Below, in pieces: positions 1 to 11,182 of a stretch of 64,000 nt of DNA (within the stretch, counting starts at the first letter, position 1; every line of letters begins with the position of its first letter). The notes beneath the pieces are model-generated. The model was given only the letters and a program-made list of their open reading frames with translations. It was not told the DNA's origin and did not search any database. The DNA comes from Variovorax sp. TBS-050B (GTDB lineage: Bacteria > Pseudomonadota > Gammaproteobacteria > Burkholderiales > Burkholderiaceae_C), in contig NZ_JARXYR010000002.1 of assembly GCF_029893635.1 (NCBI RefSeq), positions 1,835,001 through 1,899,000 of the forward strand, written 5' to 3'. Both the position numbers and the translations under genes were made by a program.

Positions 1-1488
1 GGCTGTTCGGCGCCTACGTCGAGGCCAAGCAGCAGCAGAACGTGCTCGATTACGACGACCTGCTGCTCTACTGGGCCGGCATGGTGGCCGAGCCCGCGCT
101 GGCCGCCTTGATCAGACAGCGCTTCGACCATGTGCTGGTCGACGAGTACCAGGACACCAACCTGCTGCAGGCGTCGATCCTGCTCGCGCTCAAGCCTGAC
201 GGTCGCGGCGTCACCGTGGTGGGCGACGACGCCCAGTCGATCTATTCGTTCCGCGGCGCCACGGTGCGCAACATCCTCGATTTCCCCGCGCAGTTCGGGC
301 AGGCGGCGCGCGTGGTCACGCTGGAGCGCAACTACCGCTCGACGCAGCCGATCCTCGACGTCTCGAACCGCGTCATCGCGCGCGCCGCCGAGCGGCATGC
401 CAAGACGCTCTGGACCGACAAGCCCTCGGCCGGGCGGCCGCAGCTGGTGCTGGTGCCCGACGAGGCGCAGCAGGCCGCGTGGGTGGCCGACAAGGGTGCT
501 CGAACACCGCGAGGGCGGGCTCGCGCTCAAGTCGCAGGCGGTGCTGTTCCGCACTTCCACGCACAGCGCGCCGCTCGAACTCGAACTCGCGCGCCGCAAC
601 ATCCCGTTCGTGAAGTACGGCGGCCTCAAGTTCCTCGAGGCCTCCCACGTGAAGGACCTGCTCGCGGTGCTGCGCTTCGCCGAGAACCCGCGCGGGCGCA
701 TGGCGGGCTTTCGCGTCACGCAGCTCATTCCCGGCATCGGGCCCGCCACCGGCGCGCGGCTGCTCGACGCCATGGACACCGCCGCCGATCCCGCCGCGGC
801 GGTGCGCGATTTCGCGCCGCCGGCGGCCGCGCGCGCCGAATGGGCGGTGTTCGCCGAGGCCTATGCCGCGCTGCGCGAAGCCGCGCTGCCGTGGCCGGCC
901 GACGTGGAGATCGCCGCGCGCTGGTACCTGCCGCATCTCGAGCGGCTTTACGAGGATCCCTCGGGCGTGCGGCGGGCCGACATCGAGCAGCTCGCGCGGC
1001 TGGCCTCGGGCTACGGTTCGCGCGAGCGCTTCCTGACCGAGCTCACGCTCGATCCGCCCGAGGCCACGAGCGACCGGCCCGGGCCGCCCTCGCTCGACGA
1101 GGACTACCTGATCCTCTCGACCATCCATTCGGCCAAGGGGCAGGAGTGGAATTCGGTCCACGTGCTCAACGTGGTCGACGGCTGCCTGCCGGCCGACGTG
1201 GCGCAGAGCGCGCACGAGCTCGAAGAGGAGCGGCGGCTGCTCTACGTCGCCATGACCCGGGCGCGCGACCATCTGCACCTGCTGGTGCCGCAGCGCTTCT
1301 ACGTCACGCAGCAGGCCGTGCGCGGCGATCGGCACCTCTACGCCAACCGCACGCGCTTCATCGCCGACAGTGATCTCCCGGGCTTCGACCAGCAGACCTG
1401 GCCGCCGCCGCCCGCGCGTCCGCCCGCGGTGCCGCCGCCGGCGGCCGTGATCGATCTGCGCAACCGCATGCGGGCCGCCTGGAGTTGA
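1..1488 (+). CDS. UvrD/Rep-family ATP-dependent DNA helicase, 5' partial, apparent +1 frameshift
   Basis: Superfamily 1 DNA helicase whose N-terminal part (Walker A) lies before the window. The reading frame starting at base 3 carries motif II (VDEYQDTN), motif III (VVGDDAQSIYSFRG) and motif IV (LERNYRST), then loses homology after base 494. The protein continues in the frame of base 496 with the second half: ILSTIHSAKGQEW (motif V) and RRLLYVAMTRARD (motif VI), ending at 1488. The two halves join if one G is removed from the GGG at 494-496, giving DKVLEHREGG. The C-terminus is proline-rich (about residues 460-480). It acts in DNA repair or replication restart; the exact paralogue (Rep, UvrD or a UvrD-like accessory helicase) cannot be settled. 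The frameshift may be a real mutation or a base-calling error. Confidence 0.85.
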
Positions 1489-1649
1489 GCCTTGGCCCTG
1501 CGCGCGGCAGGGTCACTGGCCGCGCTCGCGCGTGGACACATCCGTCATGCGGCGGTCACGGTCGCGCAGGGGCAGGCGCGGCCAGCTATGGAATCAATAG
1601 CGGATTGGCGCACGGCCGGCGCGGTCCCGGAATCCGGGCAAGTCTGCTA

Positions 1650-1678
1650 TTGCAATGGTGTGACAGCTTGGGCATAGT
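1650..1678 (+). promoter_or_regulatory. Predicted sigma70 promoter of hpf
   Basis: TTGCAA at 1650-1655 and CATAGT at 1673-1678 are separated by exactly 17 bases, a good match to the -35/-10 arrangement. Transcription would start near 1685 and give a leader of about 135 nt before hpf. That leader (about 1683-1760) is almost all pyrimidine. The rest of the 330-base gap between the helicase and hpf shows only a GC-rich CCCTG/CAGGG hairpin near 1497-1513 without a T-tract. Confidence 0.5.
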
Positions 1679-1818
1679 GAATCGACCTTCTCTCCTTCAC
1701 CCAAGTCTTTCTCTCTCCTCTTCTTTTTCCCGATTCCCGCACCCATCTCATTTCCGTCGGCCGTGCTTCATTCCGCAGCATGGTCTTTTCCCAACCGTCA
1801 ATTCTCAGGAGGTCTTTC

Positions 1819-2148
1819 ATGAATTTGACGATCAGCGGTCATCACCTCGACGTCACGCCAGCCTTGCGCACCTACGTCACGAGCAAGCTGGACCGGATCA
1901 CGCGGCACTTCGACCAGGTGGTCGATGTGAAGGTGATCCTCACGGTGGAAAAGCAGAAGGAAAAGGAACGCCGCCAACGGGCGGAATGCAACATTCACGT
2001 CAAGGGCAATGACATGTTCGCGGAATCGAGCCACGCTGATCTCTACGCCGCGGTCGATGAACTGGTCGACAAGCTCGACCGCCAGGTGGTCCGCCACAAG
2101 GACCGGCTGCAGGACCACCACCACGCGGCGCCCAAGCGCCTGATGTGA
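1819..2148 (+). CDS. hpf: Ribosome hibernation promoting factor (short HPF/RaiA family)
   Basis: 109-residue protein of the YfiA/HPF family, which binds the 30S decoding centre and inactivates ribosomes in stationary phase or stress. The family signature [17 protein letters not shown] opens the protein, followed by an alternating charged helix (KQKEKERR) and the [18 protein letters not shown] helix. Length fits short HPF and there is no C-terminal dimerisation domain. The start is set by a strong Shine-Dalgarno AGGAGGT at 1807-1813; an in-frame ATG at 1780 has none. In proteobacteria hpf commonly sits with ptsN, as here, and an intrinsic terminator follows at 2180. Confidence 0.95.
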   Translation: MNLTISGHHLDVTPALRTYVTSKLDRITRHFDQVVDVKVILTVEKQKEKERRQRAECNIHVKGNDMFAESSHADLYAAVDELVDKLDRQVVRHKDRLQDHHHAAPKRLM

Positions 2149-2179
2149 CGGCACAGAAGGGCTGCGGCCCTTCGCCGGC

Positions 2180-2202
2180 AAGCCGCCTCCGGGCGGCTTT
2201 TT
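2180..2202 (+). terminator. Intrinsic terminator after hpf
   Basis: Perfect 8-bp stem AAGCCGCC / GGCGGCTT with a 4-base loop TCCG, running into five T residues at 2198-2202. It lies 32 bases after the hpf stop codon and separates hpf from ptsN. Confidence 0.85.
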
Positions 2203-2324
2203 GCTGCCCCTTGCCACGCTTCCTTCGCAGGATCGAAGCGACTTCGGGCAACATGTAGACAAAAAGTAACTAGCCCAACTGGGGGTTTTTACCAAGCGGG
2301 TGCATAATCGCCCCCGCTCCCACC

Positions 2325-2792
2325 ATGAACCGACTCGCGTCCATCCTGCCGCCCGCTCAAGTGCTCGTGAGCGTCGACGCCACCAGCAAGAAACGTGCTT
2401 TCGAGGAAGCCGGCTTGCTGTTCGAGGGCCTGCATGGCCTGGGGCGCGCCCTGATCACCGACAGCCTGTTCGCCCGCGAACGGCTCGGCTCCACCGGGCT
2501 CGGCCATGGCGTGGCCATCCCGCACGGCCGCATCAAGGGCCTCAAGGCGCCGATGGCGGCGGTTTTCCAGCTCGCGAACCCGATCGGCTTCGACGCGCCC
2601 GACGAGCAGCCCGTCGGACTGCTGATCTTCCTGCTGGTGCCCGAGGCCGCGACCCAGAAGCACCTCGAAATCCTTTCCGAGATCGCCGAGCTGCTGAGCG
2701 ACGCCGCACTGCGCGAGCGCATCAAGTCCAGCACCGACGCGGCCGAACTGCACGGCCTGATCGCGGGCTGGCAGTCGACGCAAGTCGCCTGA
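2325..2792 (+). CDS. ptsN: PTS IIA-like nitrogen-regulatory protein PtsN (EIIA-Ntr)
   Basis: 155-residue EIIA of the nitrogen phosphotransferase system, which receives phosphate from PtsO/HPr-type carriers and regulates rather than transports (potassium uptake, sigma54-linked and stress responses in other bacteria). The phospho-acceptor histidine is His67 in GHGVAIPHGR. A CATAAT -10-like box at 2303-2308 lies just upstream, without a clear -35. There is no strong Shine-Dalgarno. It is followed after 142 bases by hprK, the usual betaproteobacterial partner. Confidence 0.95.
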   Translation: MNRLASILPPAQVLVSVDATSKKRAFEEAGLLFEGLHGLGRALITDSLFARERLGSTGLGHGVAIPHGRIKGLKAPMAAVFQLANPIGFDAPDEQPVGLLIFLLVPEAATQKHLEILSEIAELLSDAALRERIKSSTDAAELHGLIAGWQSTQVA

Positions 2793-2934
2793 ATTGGCCT
2801 GCCGCCAGGCTGCGCGCACTTCGTGCCGCTTCGCCAGCGCCCTTCCAGAGGCAATGCCAGCGGCCCCGCGAAGCCGGTTCCGCGGTATTCTGGCCGGCCT
2901 CAACTCTGGCGCGTGAGCGCCTTTTCCTGACCGC

Positions 2935-3888
2935 ATGAAGCCGACCGTCATCAGCGCCGACGCCATGTTCGAGGAATTCCGCGGCTCGCTCCGCTGGGAA
3001 TGGCTCGCCGGCCTCGGCGCCTCGGAGCGCCAGTTCGACCCCGACGTCATCAGCCGCGCCCAGTCGGCGGCCGACCTCGTCGGCTACCTCAACTACATCC
3101 ATCCCTACCGCGTGCAGATCCTCGGCGCGCGCGAGGTGGCCTATCTCACGCGCGGCAGCCAGGAAGACTGCGCGCGCCGCATCGCGCGCATCGTCACGCT
3201 GGAGCCGCCGATGCTGGTGCTGGCCGACGGCCAGGCAGCGCCCGACGAATTGCTGTCGATCTGCGAGCGCGCGCAGCTGCCGCTCTTCGCCACGCGCGAA
3301 TCGTCGGCCTTCGTGATCGACCTGCTGCGCGCCTATCTGTCGAAGCATTTCGCCGAGCGCACCTCGATGCACGGCGTGTTCATGGACATCCTGGGCATGG
3401 GCGTCATGATCACCGGCGAGTCGGGCCTCGGCAAAAGCGAGCTCGGCCTGGAGCTGATCTCGCGCGGCAACGGGCTGGTGGCCGACGACGCGGTCGACCT
3501 CTACCGCATCAACCAGAACACCATCGAGGGCCGCTGCCCCGACCTGCTGCTCAACCTGCTCGAAGTGCGCGGCATCGGCCTGCTCGACATCCGCGCGATC
3601 TTCGGCGAGACCGCGGTGCGTCGGAAGATGCGGCTCAAGCTCATCGTGCACCTGGTGCGGCGCGACAGCTTCGAGCGCGACTACGAGCGCATGCCCTCGG
3701 CACCGCTCACGCAGGACGTGCTCGGTATTCCGGTGCGCAAGGTCATCATCCAGGTGGTGGCCGGCCGCAACATCGCGGTGCTGGTGGAAGCGGCCGTGCG
3801 CAATTCGATCCTGCAGCTGCGCGGCATCGACACCTACGCCGACTTCGTCGCCCGCCACCACAAGGCCATGGAAGCCGGGCAGGACTGA
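2935..3888 (+). CDS. hprK: HPr kinase/phosphorylase
   Basis: 317-residue bifunctional serine kinase/phosphorylase acting on HPr or its Ntr homologue. The N-terminal HPrK domain (about 1-130) is followed by the kinase domain with a P-loop GESGLGKS at 161-168, the conserved His146 of SMHGVFMDI, and the family signature [10 protein letters not shown]. The ATG at 2935 gives a normal-length protein. With ptsN it forms the regulatory PTS typical of betaproteobacteria lacking a full sugar PTS. rapZ, which often follows, is absent; instead fur converges with a 7-base gap. Confidence 0.95.
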   Translation: MKPTVISADAMFEEFRGSLRWEWLAGLGASERQFDPDVISRAQSAADLVGYLNYIHPYRVQILGAREVAYLTRGSQEDCARRIARIVTLEPPMLVLADGQAAPDELLSICERAQLPLFATRESSAFVIDLLRAYLSKHFAERTSMHGVFMDILGMGVMITGESGLGKSELGLELISRGNGLVADDAVDLYRINQNTIEGRCPDLLLNLLEVRGIGLLDIRAIFGETAVRRKMRLKLIVHLVRRDSFERDYERMPSAPLTQDVLGIPVRKVIIQVVAGRNIAVLVEAAVRNSILQLRGIDTYADFVARHHKAMEAGQD

Positions 3889-3895
3889 GCGCGAG

Positions 3896-4315
3896 TTACC
3901 GCTTGCTGGCGCAGTCGGCGCACAGGCCGTAGAGCGACATGGCGTGGTCCTGCAGGATCCAGCCCTTGTCCTTGGCGATCATCTGCTGGCGGCGCTCGAT
4001 CTCGGCGTCGTAGAACTCCTCGACCTTGCCGCACGACGTGCAGATCAGGTGGTCGTGGTGCGTGCCTTCGTTGAGCTCGTACACCGCCTTGCCGCTCTCG
4101 AAATGGCTGCGCTCGAGGATGCCCGCCTGCTCGAACTGCGTCAGCACGCGGTAGACGGTGGCCAGCCCGATGTCGGAGTGCTCGTTCAGCAGCACGCGGA
4201 ACACGTCTTCGGCCGTCATGTGGCGCTGGCTTCCGGTCTGGAAGATTTCCAGGATCTTCAGCCGCGGCAGTGTGGCCTTGAGGCCGGTATTCTTCAGTTC
4301 GTCGATGTTGGCCAT
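3896..4315 (-). CDS. fur: Ferric uptake regulator Fur
   Basis: 139-residue metal-dependent repressor. It has the N-terminal winged helix ([23 protein letters not shown]), the regulatory metal site H86-H87-x-H89, and two CxxC pairs (C92/C95 and C132/C135) for structural zinc. The length and [15 protein letters not shown] motif are typical of true Fur rather than Zur or PerR. It is transcribed away from bamE; the intergenic segment 4316-4401 holds the promoters of both genes. A likely target in this window is the TonB receptor at 43572-45797, which has a Fur box. Confidence 0.95.
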   Translation of the reverse strand: MANIDELKNTGLKATLPRLKILEIFQTGSQRHMTAEDVFRVLLNEHSDIGLATVYRVLTQFEQAGILERSHFESGKAVYELNEGTHHDHLICTSCGKVEEFYDAEIERRQQMIAKDKGWILQDHAMSLYGLCADCASKR

Positions 4316-4401
4316 GATGGGTTCCTGCGCCTGGGCTGCGGGCGGGCCGCAAGGGGCCTGCCGCTACAATGGCCGATCATATCGCTACCCTCTTTTCTCC
4401 C

Positions 4402-4962
4402 ATGCCTGCCATCCTTTCATGCCGTCCCTGGCTGCTGGCTGCGGCCGTCGCTGCGACGTTCGCCCTCGGCGCCTGCAGCGGCTTCAGCGAGCGCACGCGG
4501 GGTGCGCTGTCGGCCATCACGCCCTACAAGGTCGAGGTGGTCCAGGGCAATTTCGTGTCGAAGCAGCAGGTCGAAGCCCTCAAGCCCGGCATGTCCCGCC
4601 AGCAGGTGCGCGAGATCCTCGGCACGCCGCTCCTGACCGACGTCTTCCACACCAACCGCTGGGACTACGTCTTCACGATCCGGCGCCAGGGCGTGGATCC
4701 GCAGGAACGCCGCCTGACGGTGTTCTTCAACGGCGAGCTGCTCGACCGCTTCGAAGGCGACACGATGCCGAGCGAGGAAGAGTTCGTCGCCACGCTCGAC
4801 ACCCGCAAGAAGAGCGGCAAGGTGCCGCAGCTCGAGGCCTCGGAAGAAGAACTGAAGAAGTTCGCGCCCAAAGCCGACGAGAAAAAGGCCGATGCCGGCG
4901 CCCCGGCCACCAGCCTGCCGCCGCTGCCGGCGGCCTATCCCCCGCTCGAAACCGCGCGCTGA
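4402..4962 (+). CDS. bamE: Outer membrane protein assembly factor BamE (OmlA/SmpA lipoprotein)
   Basis: 186-residue lipoprotein of the BAM complex that inserts beta-barrel proteins into the outer membrane. It has a signal peptide with lipobox ALGAC (lipidated Cys25), then the SmpA/OmlA fold with KPGMSRQQVREILGTP and the NRWDYVF strand. A lysine- and proline-rich tail (about residues 140-186) extends beyond the E. coli protein, as usual in betaproteobacteria. A TACAAT -10 box at 4365-4370 overlaps an upstream in-frame ATG at 4369, so the ATG at 4402 is the better start. It diverges from fur. Confidence 0.92.
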   Translation: MPAILSCRPWLLAAAVAATFALGACSGFSERTRGALSAITPYKVEVVQGNFVSKQQVEALKPGMSRQQVREILGTPLLTDVFHTNRWDYVFTIRRQGVDPQERRLTVFFNGELLDRFEGDTMPSEEEFVATLDTRKKSGKVPQLEASEEELKKFAPKADEKKADAGAPATSLPPLPAAYPPLETAR

Positions 4963-5054
4963 GCAGGCGCCAGACAGACCAGCGAGGGCGGGCGCACCCG
5001 CCGCGTCAGGCGGGCGCAGGCCGTCCCTCATGCCATTTCAAAGGCTGAATCCGC

Positions 5055-5900
5055 GTGACCGAATCCATCTCCTCCCTCTCGTCCTCTTCTTCTCCGGCCC
5101 TGCGGCGCGTGGCGATCGCGGGTGCCTCGGGCCGCATGGGCCGCATGCTCGTCGAAGCGGTGCGCGAGGCGCAGGACTGCCGCCTCGCCGGCGCGCTCGA
5201 CATGGCCGGCAGCGAGGCCATCGGCGCCGATGCGGCCGCGTTCCTGGGCTTCACGAGCGGCGTGCCGATCGTGTCCGACCTGCGCACCGGCCTGCAGGAT
5301 GCGCAGGTGCTGATCGACTTCACGCGGCCCGAAGGCACGCTCGCGCACCTCGCGATCTGCCGTGAACTCGGCGTGCAGGCCGTGATCGGCACCACCGGCT
5401 TCAGCGATGCGCAGAAGGCCGAGATCGCCGAGATCGCCAAGGACGTCGCGATCATGCTCGCGCCCAACATGAGCGTGGGCGTCAACGTCACCTTCAAGCT
5501 GCTCGAGATGGCGGCCAAGGCGCTCTCGACCGGCTACGACATCGAGATCATCGAGGCCCACCACCGCCACAAGGTGGATGCACCCTCGGGCACGGCGCTC
5601 AAGATGGGCGAGGTCATCGCCCAGGCGCTGGGCCGCGACCTGAAGGACTGCGCCGTCTACGCCCGCGAGGGCATCACCGGCGAACGCGACCCCTCGACCA
5701 TCGGCTTCTCGGCGATCCGCGGCGGCGACATCGTGGGCGACCACACGGTGCTCTTCGCGGGCACCGGCGAGCGCATCGAGATCACGCACAAGTCGGCGAG
5801 CCGCACCACCTACGCGCAGGGCGCGCTGCGCGCGGTGCGCTTCCTGGCCGGGCAGAAGGCCGGCCTGTTCGACATGTTCGACGTGCTCGGACTCCGCTGA
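5055..5900 (+). CDS. dapB: 4-hydroxy-tetrahydrodipicolinate reductase
   Basis: 281-residue enzyme of lysine and diaminopimelate synthesis that reduces the DapA product with NAD(P)H. The nucleotide loop is [10 protein letters not shown] near residues 21-30 and the catalytic/substrate segment is [15 protein letters not shown]. The start is GTG at 5055; residues 2-15 are a serine-rich extension ([13 protein letters not shown]) before the fold begins. It is followed after 20 bases by the ExbB/ExbD pair, probably in one transcript. Confidence 0.95.
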   Translation: MTESISSLSSSSSPALRRVAIAGASGRMGRMLVEAVREAQDCRLAGALDMAGSEAIGADAAAFLGFTSGVPIVSDLRTGLQDAQVLIDFTRPEGTLAHLAICRELGVQAVIGTTGFSDAQKAEIAEIAKDVAIMLAPNMSVGVNVTFKLLEMAAKALSTGYDIEIIEAHHRHKVDAPSGTALKMGEVIAQALGRDLKDCAVYAREGITGERDPSTIGFSAIRGGDIVGDHTVLFAGTGERIEITHKSASRTTYAQGALRAVRFLAGQKAGLFDMFDVLGLR

Positions 5901-5920
5901 CAGGCGGCCAGGATCCGCCG

Positions 5921-6625
5921 ATGAGCGTCCTCGAACTGCTGACCCAGGGCGACGGCGTCAGCCGCTCGGTGGCGGCGCTGCTGCTGGCGATGTCGATCGC
6001 GAGCTGGGTGGTGATCCTCTGGAAGACCTGGCTGCTGCGCGGCGGCACGCGCGACGTGCTGCGCAGCATCGCCGCGTTCTGGCAGTCGGCCACGCTGGCC
6101 GACGCGGAAGAGCGGCTGCGCGCCTTCGACCGCGCCGCGCTCGTGGCGCCGGCCGTGGGCGCGCTGCGCCACGCCGCCACCGATGCGAATGCCGGCACGC
6201 TCGACGCCACCGTGGGCGACCGCAACCAGCGGCTCACGCGGGCGCTGCGCGGCGCGCTGCACGGTGCGCTGCGGCGCCTGCAGTCGGGCCAGATCCTGCT
6301 CGCCACGGTCGGCGCCACCGCGCCCTTCGTCGGCCTGCTCGGCACCGTGTGGGGCATCTACGGCGCGCTGTCGGGCATTGCGGGGCAGGCGGGCGGCTTC
6401 ACCATCGACAAGGTCGCGGGTCCGGTGGGCGAGGCGCTGGTCATGACGGCCTTCGGCCTCGCGGTCGCCATCCCGGCCGTGCTGGCCTACAACGTGTTCG
6501 GCCGCGTCATCGGCCGCATCGAGGCCGAGCTCGAGGGCTTCGCGCACGACCTGCTCGGCAGCTTCGGCACTCCGCCGCAACCGGCCGCGCCGCCGCCCGC
6601 GCGGCCCATGCCGGTCTCGGCCTGA
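5921..6625 (+). CDS. exbB: MotA/TolQ/ExbB proton channel family protein
   Basis: 234-residue inner-membrane protein with three transmembrane segments: near residues 15-35, then the two conserved helices around ILLATVGATAPFVGLLGTVWG (about 125-150) and ALVMTAFGLAVAIPAVLAYN (about 170-195). It forms the stator of a proton-driven complex with the ExbD-like protein that follows after 14 bases, energising TonB-dependent uptake or a Tol-like function. No tonB, tolA or tolR-pal genes are nearby, so ExbB is preferred to TolQ but not proven. Confidence 0.88.
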   Translation: MSVLELLTQGDGVSRSVAALLLAMSIASWVVILWKTWLLRGGTRDVLRSIAAFWQSATLADAEERLRAFDRAALVAPAVGALRHAATDANAGTLDATVGDRNQRLTRALRGALHGALRRLQSGQILLATVGATAPFVGLLGTVWGIYGALSGIAGQAGGFTIDKVAGPVGEALVMTAFGLAVAIPAVLAYNVFGRVIGRIEAELEGFAHDLLGSFGTPPQPAAPPPARPMPVSA

Positions 6626-6639
6626 GAGGGCGCCCGGCC

Positions 6640-7107
6640 ATGGCCTTCGGTCGCACCTCGCTCGGCAGCAGTGCCGCCGGCGGCGGACGCGCCACCGGCG
6701 CGGGCGGCCAGCGCCCGCTGTCGGACATCAACGTGACGCCGCTGGTCGACGTGATGCTGGTGCTGCTCGTGATCTTCATCATCACCGCGCCGCTGATGGC
6801 GAGCTCGATCAAGCTCGACCTGCCGCAGACCGACGCGGGCCAGCCCAACGACACGCCGAAGTTCGTGGCCGTCTCGGTCGATGCCGCGGGCAAGGTCTTC
6901 TTCAACGACCAGCCGGTGACCGACGACGAACTCGCCGGGCGGCTGCAGAAGGCCGCGGCCGACAGCAAGGACACCGAGGTGCAGCTGCGCGCCGACCAGA
7001 CCGTGCCCTACGGCCGCGTGGTGGCGCTGATGGGCATCGCGAACAAGGCCGGGCTGAGCCGGATCGGGTTCGTGACCGAGGCTGCGGCGGGCGAGAAGCC
7101 GCGCTGA
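6640..7107 (+). CDS. exbD: Biopolymer transport protein ExbD/TolR family
   Basis: 155-residue protein with a glycine-rich cytoplasmic N-terminus, one transmembrane helix (about 36-56, VDVMLVLLVIFIITAPLM) holding the proton-path Asp37, and a periplasmic domain ending in the GRVVALMGIANKAGLSRIGFV strand typical of ExbD/TolR. It is the last gene of the dapB-exbB-exbD run. A short AAGCCG/CGGCTT hairpin overlaps its stop codon (7096-7115) and could help termination but has only a weak T-tract. The glg operon ends 36 bases further on the other strand. Confidence 0.9.
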   Translation: MAFGRTSLGSSAAGGGRATGAGGQRPLSDINVTPLVDVMLVLLVIFIITAPLMASSIKLDLPQTDAGQPNDTPKFVAVSVDAAGKVFFNDQPVTDDELAGRLQKAAADSKDTEVQLRADQTVPYGRVVALMGIANKAGLSRIGFVTEAAAGEKPR

Positions 7108-7143
7108 GCCGGCTTTGCGCCAGAGGCCAGGAAGCAATCTCCT

Positions 7144-9628
<2,485 letters not shown>

Positions 9629-9686
9629 GGGGTCCCTTGAGGTTCGGTGTTGTTCGATGGAGGGGTGGGGTCCGAAGGAAGGCGGG

Positions 9687-11156
9687 CTATGCCAGCGCCT
9701 TGCGGTAGACCTCGATGTAGTCGGCCGCCGCGGCGGCCCAGTCGGCGGGGCGCCGCATCGCGTTGCCGCGCACGCGCCGCCAGTCGGGCGCGCGCTGGTA
9801 GAGCGCGAAGGCGCGGCGCAGCGCGCGGTGGTAGTCGGCGGCCTCGAAGCGGTCGAACACGAAGCCGGTGGCGTCGCCGCTGGCCATGTCCTCCAGCGTG
9901 CAGTCCACCACCGTGTCGGCCAGGCCGCCGACGCGGCGCACCAGCGGCAGACTGCCGTACTTGAGGCCGTACATCTGCGTGAGGCCGCAGGGCTCGAAGA
10001 GCGAGGGCACGAGCGTCACGTCGCCGCCGCCGAAGAGCCGGTGCGCGAGCGTCTCGTCGTAGCCGATGGTGACGCTCACCGACTGCGGCGCCGCCGCCGC
10101 GCGCGCACGGAAGGCCGCTTCGAGCCAGGCCTCGCCGCTGCCGAGCAGCGCGAGCTGCCCGCCCTGGGCCAGCAGGGCGTCGAGTCCGTCGAGCACGAGG
10201 TGCAGTCCCTTCTGCTCGGTCAGCCGGCTCACGAGGATGAAGAGCGGCGCGTCGGCCCGTTCGGAAAGGCCGAGCTGGTGCTGCAGCACCGCCTTGCAGC
10301 GCGCCTTGCCCGCCATGTGGCGGCCTTCGGGCGTGTGGAAGCCCTGCACCAGCGCGGCGTCGCTGCCGGGATTCCAGACCTTGTCGTCGACCGCGTTGAG
10401 GATGCCGCCGAGCACGTCGCTGCGCCGGCGCAGCAGGCCGTCGAGGCCGCAGCCCTGCTCGGGCGTCTGGATCTCGCGCGCATAGGTCGGGCTCACGGTC
10501 GTCAGCCGGTCGGCGTAGAACAGGCCGCCCTTCATGAACGAGAGCTGGCCGTGGTATTCGAGCCCGTCGAAATGGAAGGCCGCGTCGGGCAGCCCGAGCC
10601 CGGCGAAATGCCAGGGCGCGAAGAGCCCCTGGTAGGCGAGGTTGTGCACCGTGAACACGCTGCCCGCGCGCGGACCGCCGTTCTGCGGCGCGAAGGCCAT
10701 GTAGGCCGGCGCCATGGCCGCGTGCCAGTCGTGCGAATGCACGATCTCGGGCTGCCATGCGGGATCGAGCCCCTGCGCGAGCTGGGCCGCCGCCCAGCCC
10801 AGCAGCGCGAAGCGCCGGTGGTTGTCGGCATAGGGCTGGCGCGAGGTGTCTTCGTAGGGGTTGCCGGGGCGGTCGTAGAGCGCGGGCGCGTCGATCACGT
10901 AGGCCGGGATCGCGGGCGCGCCGTCGACCGGCACATGGCCCATGCGCAGCGCGAAGCGCTCGCCCCAGGGCGCCGCGAACTCGGTCACGGGCGCGAGCTC
11001 GCGCAGGCCCGCAAGGATCGCCGGAAAGCCCGGCAGCAGCACCCGCGCGTCCTGGCCGGCCGCCATCAGCGCGACCGGCAGCGCGCCCGCCACGTCGGCG
11101 AGGCCACCGGTCTTGAGCAGGGGAAAGAGTTCGGCGCTGACCTGGAGGATTCTCAT
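9687..11156 (-). CDS. glgA: Glycogen synthase (ADP-glucose type)
   Basis: 489-residue GT5 glycosyltransferase that elongates alpha-1,4-glucan from ADP-glucose. The N-terminus MRILQVSAELFPLLKTGGLADV contains the ADP-glucose-binding KTGGL motif (Lys15), and the C-terminal Rossmann domain has VPSLFEPCGLTQMYGLKYG with the catalytic-site glutamate. The length equals typical bacterial GlgA. It sits 26 bases downstream of glgC and 58 upstream of glgP, all on the minus strand, consistent with one transcript. Confidence 0.96.
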   Translation of the reverse strand: MRILQVSAELFPLLKTGGLADVAGALPVALMAAGQDARVLLPGFPAILAGLRELAPVTEFAAPWGERFALRMGHVPVDGAPAIPAYVIDAPALYDRPGNPYEDTSRQPYADNHRRFALLGWAAAQLAQGLDPAWQPEIVHSHDWHAAMAPAYMAFAPQNGGPRAGSVFTVHNLAYQGLFAPWHFAGLGLPDAAFHFDGLEYHGQLSFMKGGLFYADRLTTVSPTYAREIQTPEQGCGLDGLLRRRSDVLGGILNAVDDKVWNPGSDAALVQGFHTPEGRHMAGKARCKAVLQHQLGLSERADAPLFILVSRLTEQKGLHLVLDGLDALLAQGGQLALLGSGEAWLEAAFRARAAAAPQSVSVTIGYDETLAHRLFGGGDVTLVPSLFEPCGLTQMYGLKYGSLPLVRRVGGLADTVVDCTLEDMASGDATGFVFDRFEAADYHRALRRAFALYQRAPDWRRVRGNAMRRPADWAAAAADYIEVYRKALA

Positions 11157-11182
11157 GCGGCGTGAGCGGACGGGCGGGCGGT

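Noticed and set aside
42..1373. Programmed frameshifting in the helicase gene.
   Set aside because: There is no slippery heptamer or downstream pseudoknot at 494; a second gene has the same GGG-type error, so an indel is simpler.
1497..1513. A CCCTG/CAGGG hairpin as a helicase terminator.
   Set aside because: It has no T-tract and lies in sequence rich in chance GC hairpins.
1492..1677. A 61-codon ORF between the helicase and hpf.
   Set aside because: No homology or ribosome site, and it overlaps the predicted hpf promoter.
7096..7115. A hairpin overlapping the exbD stop as an intrinsic terminator.
   Set aside because: Only six base pairs and three T residues; too weak to list as a terminator.
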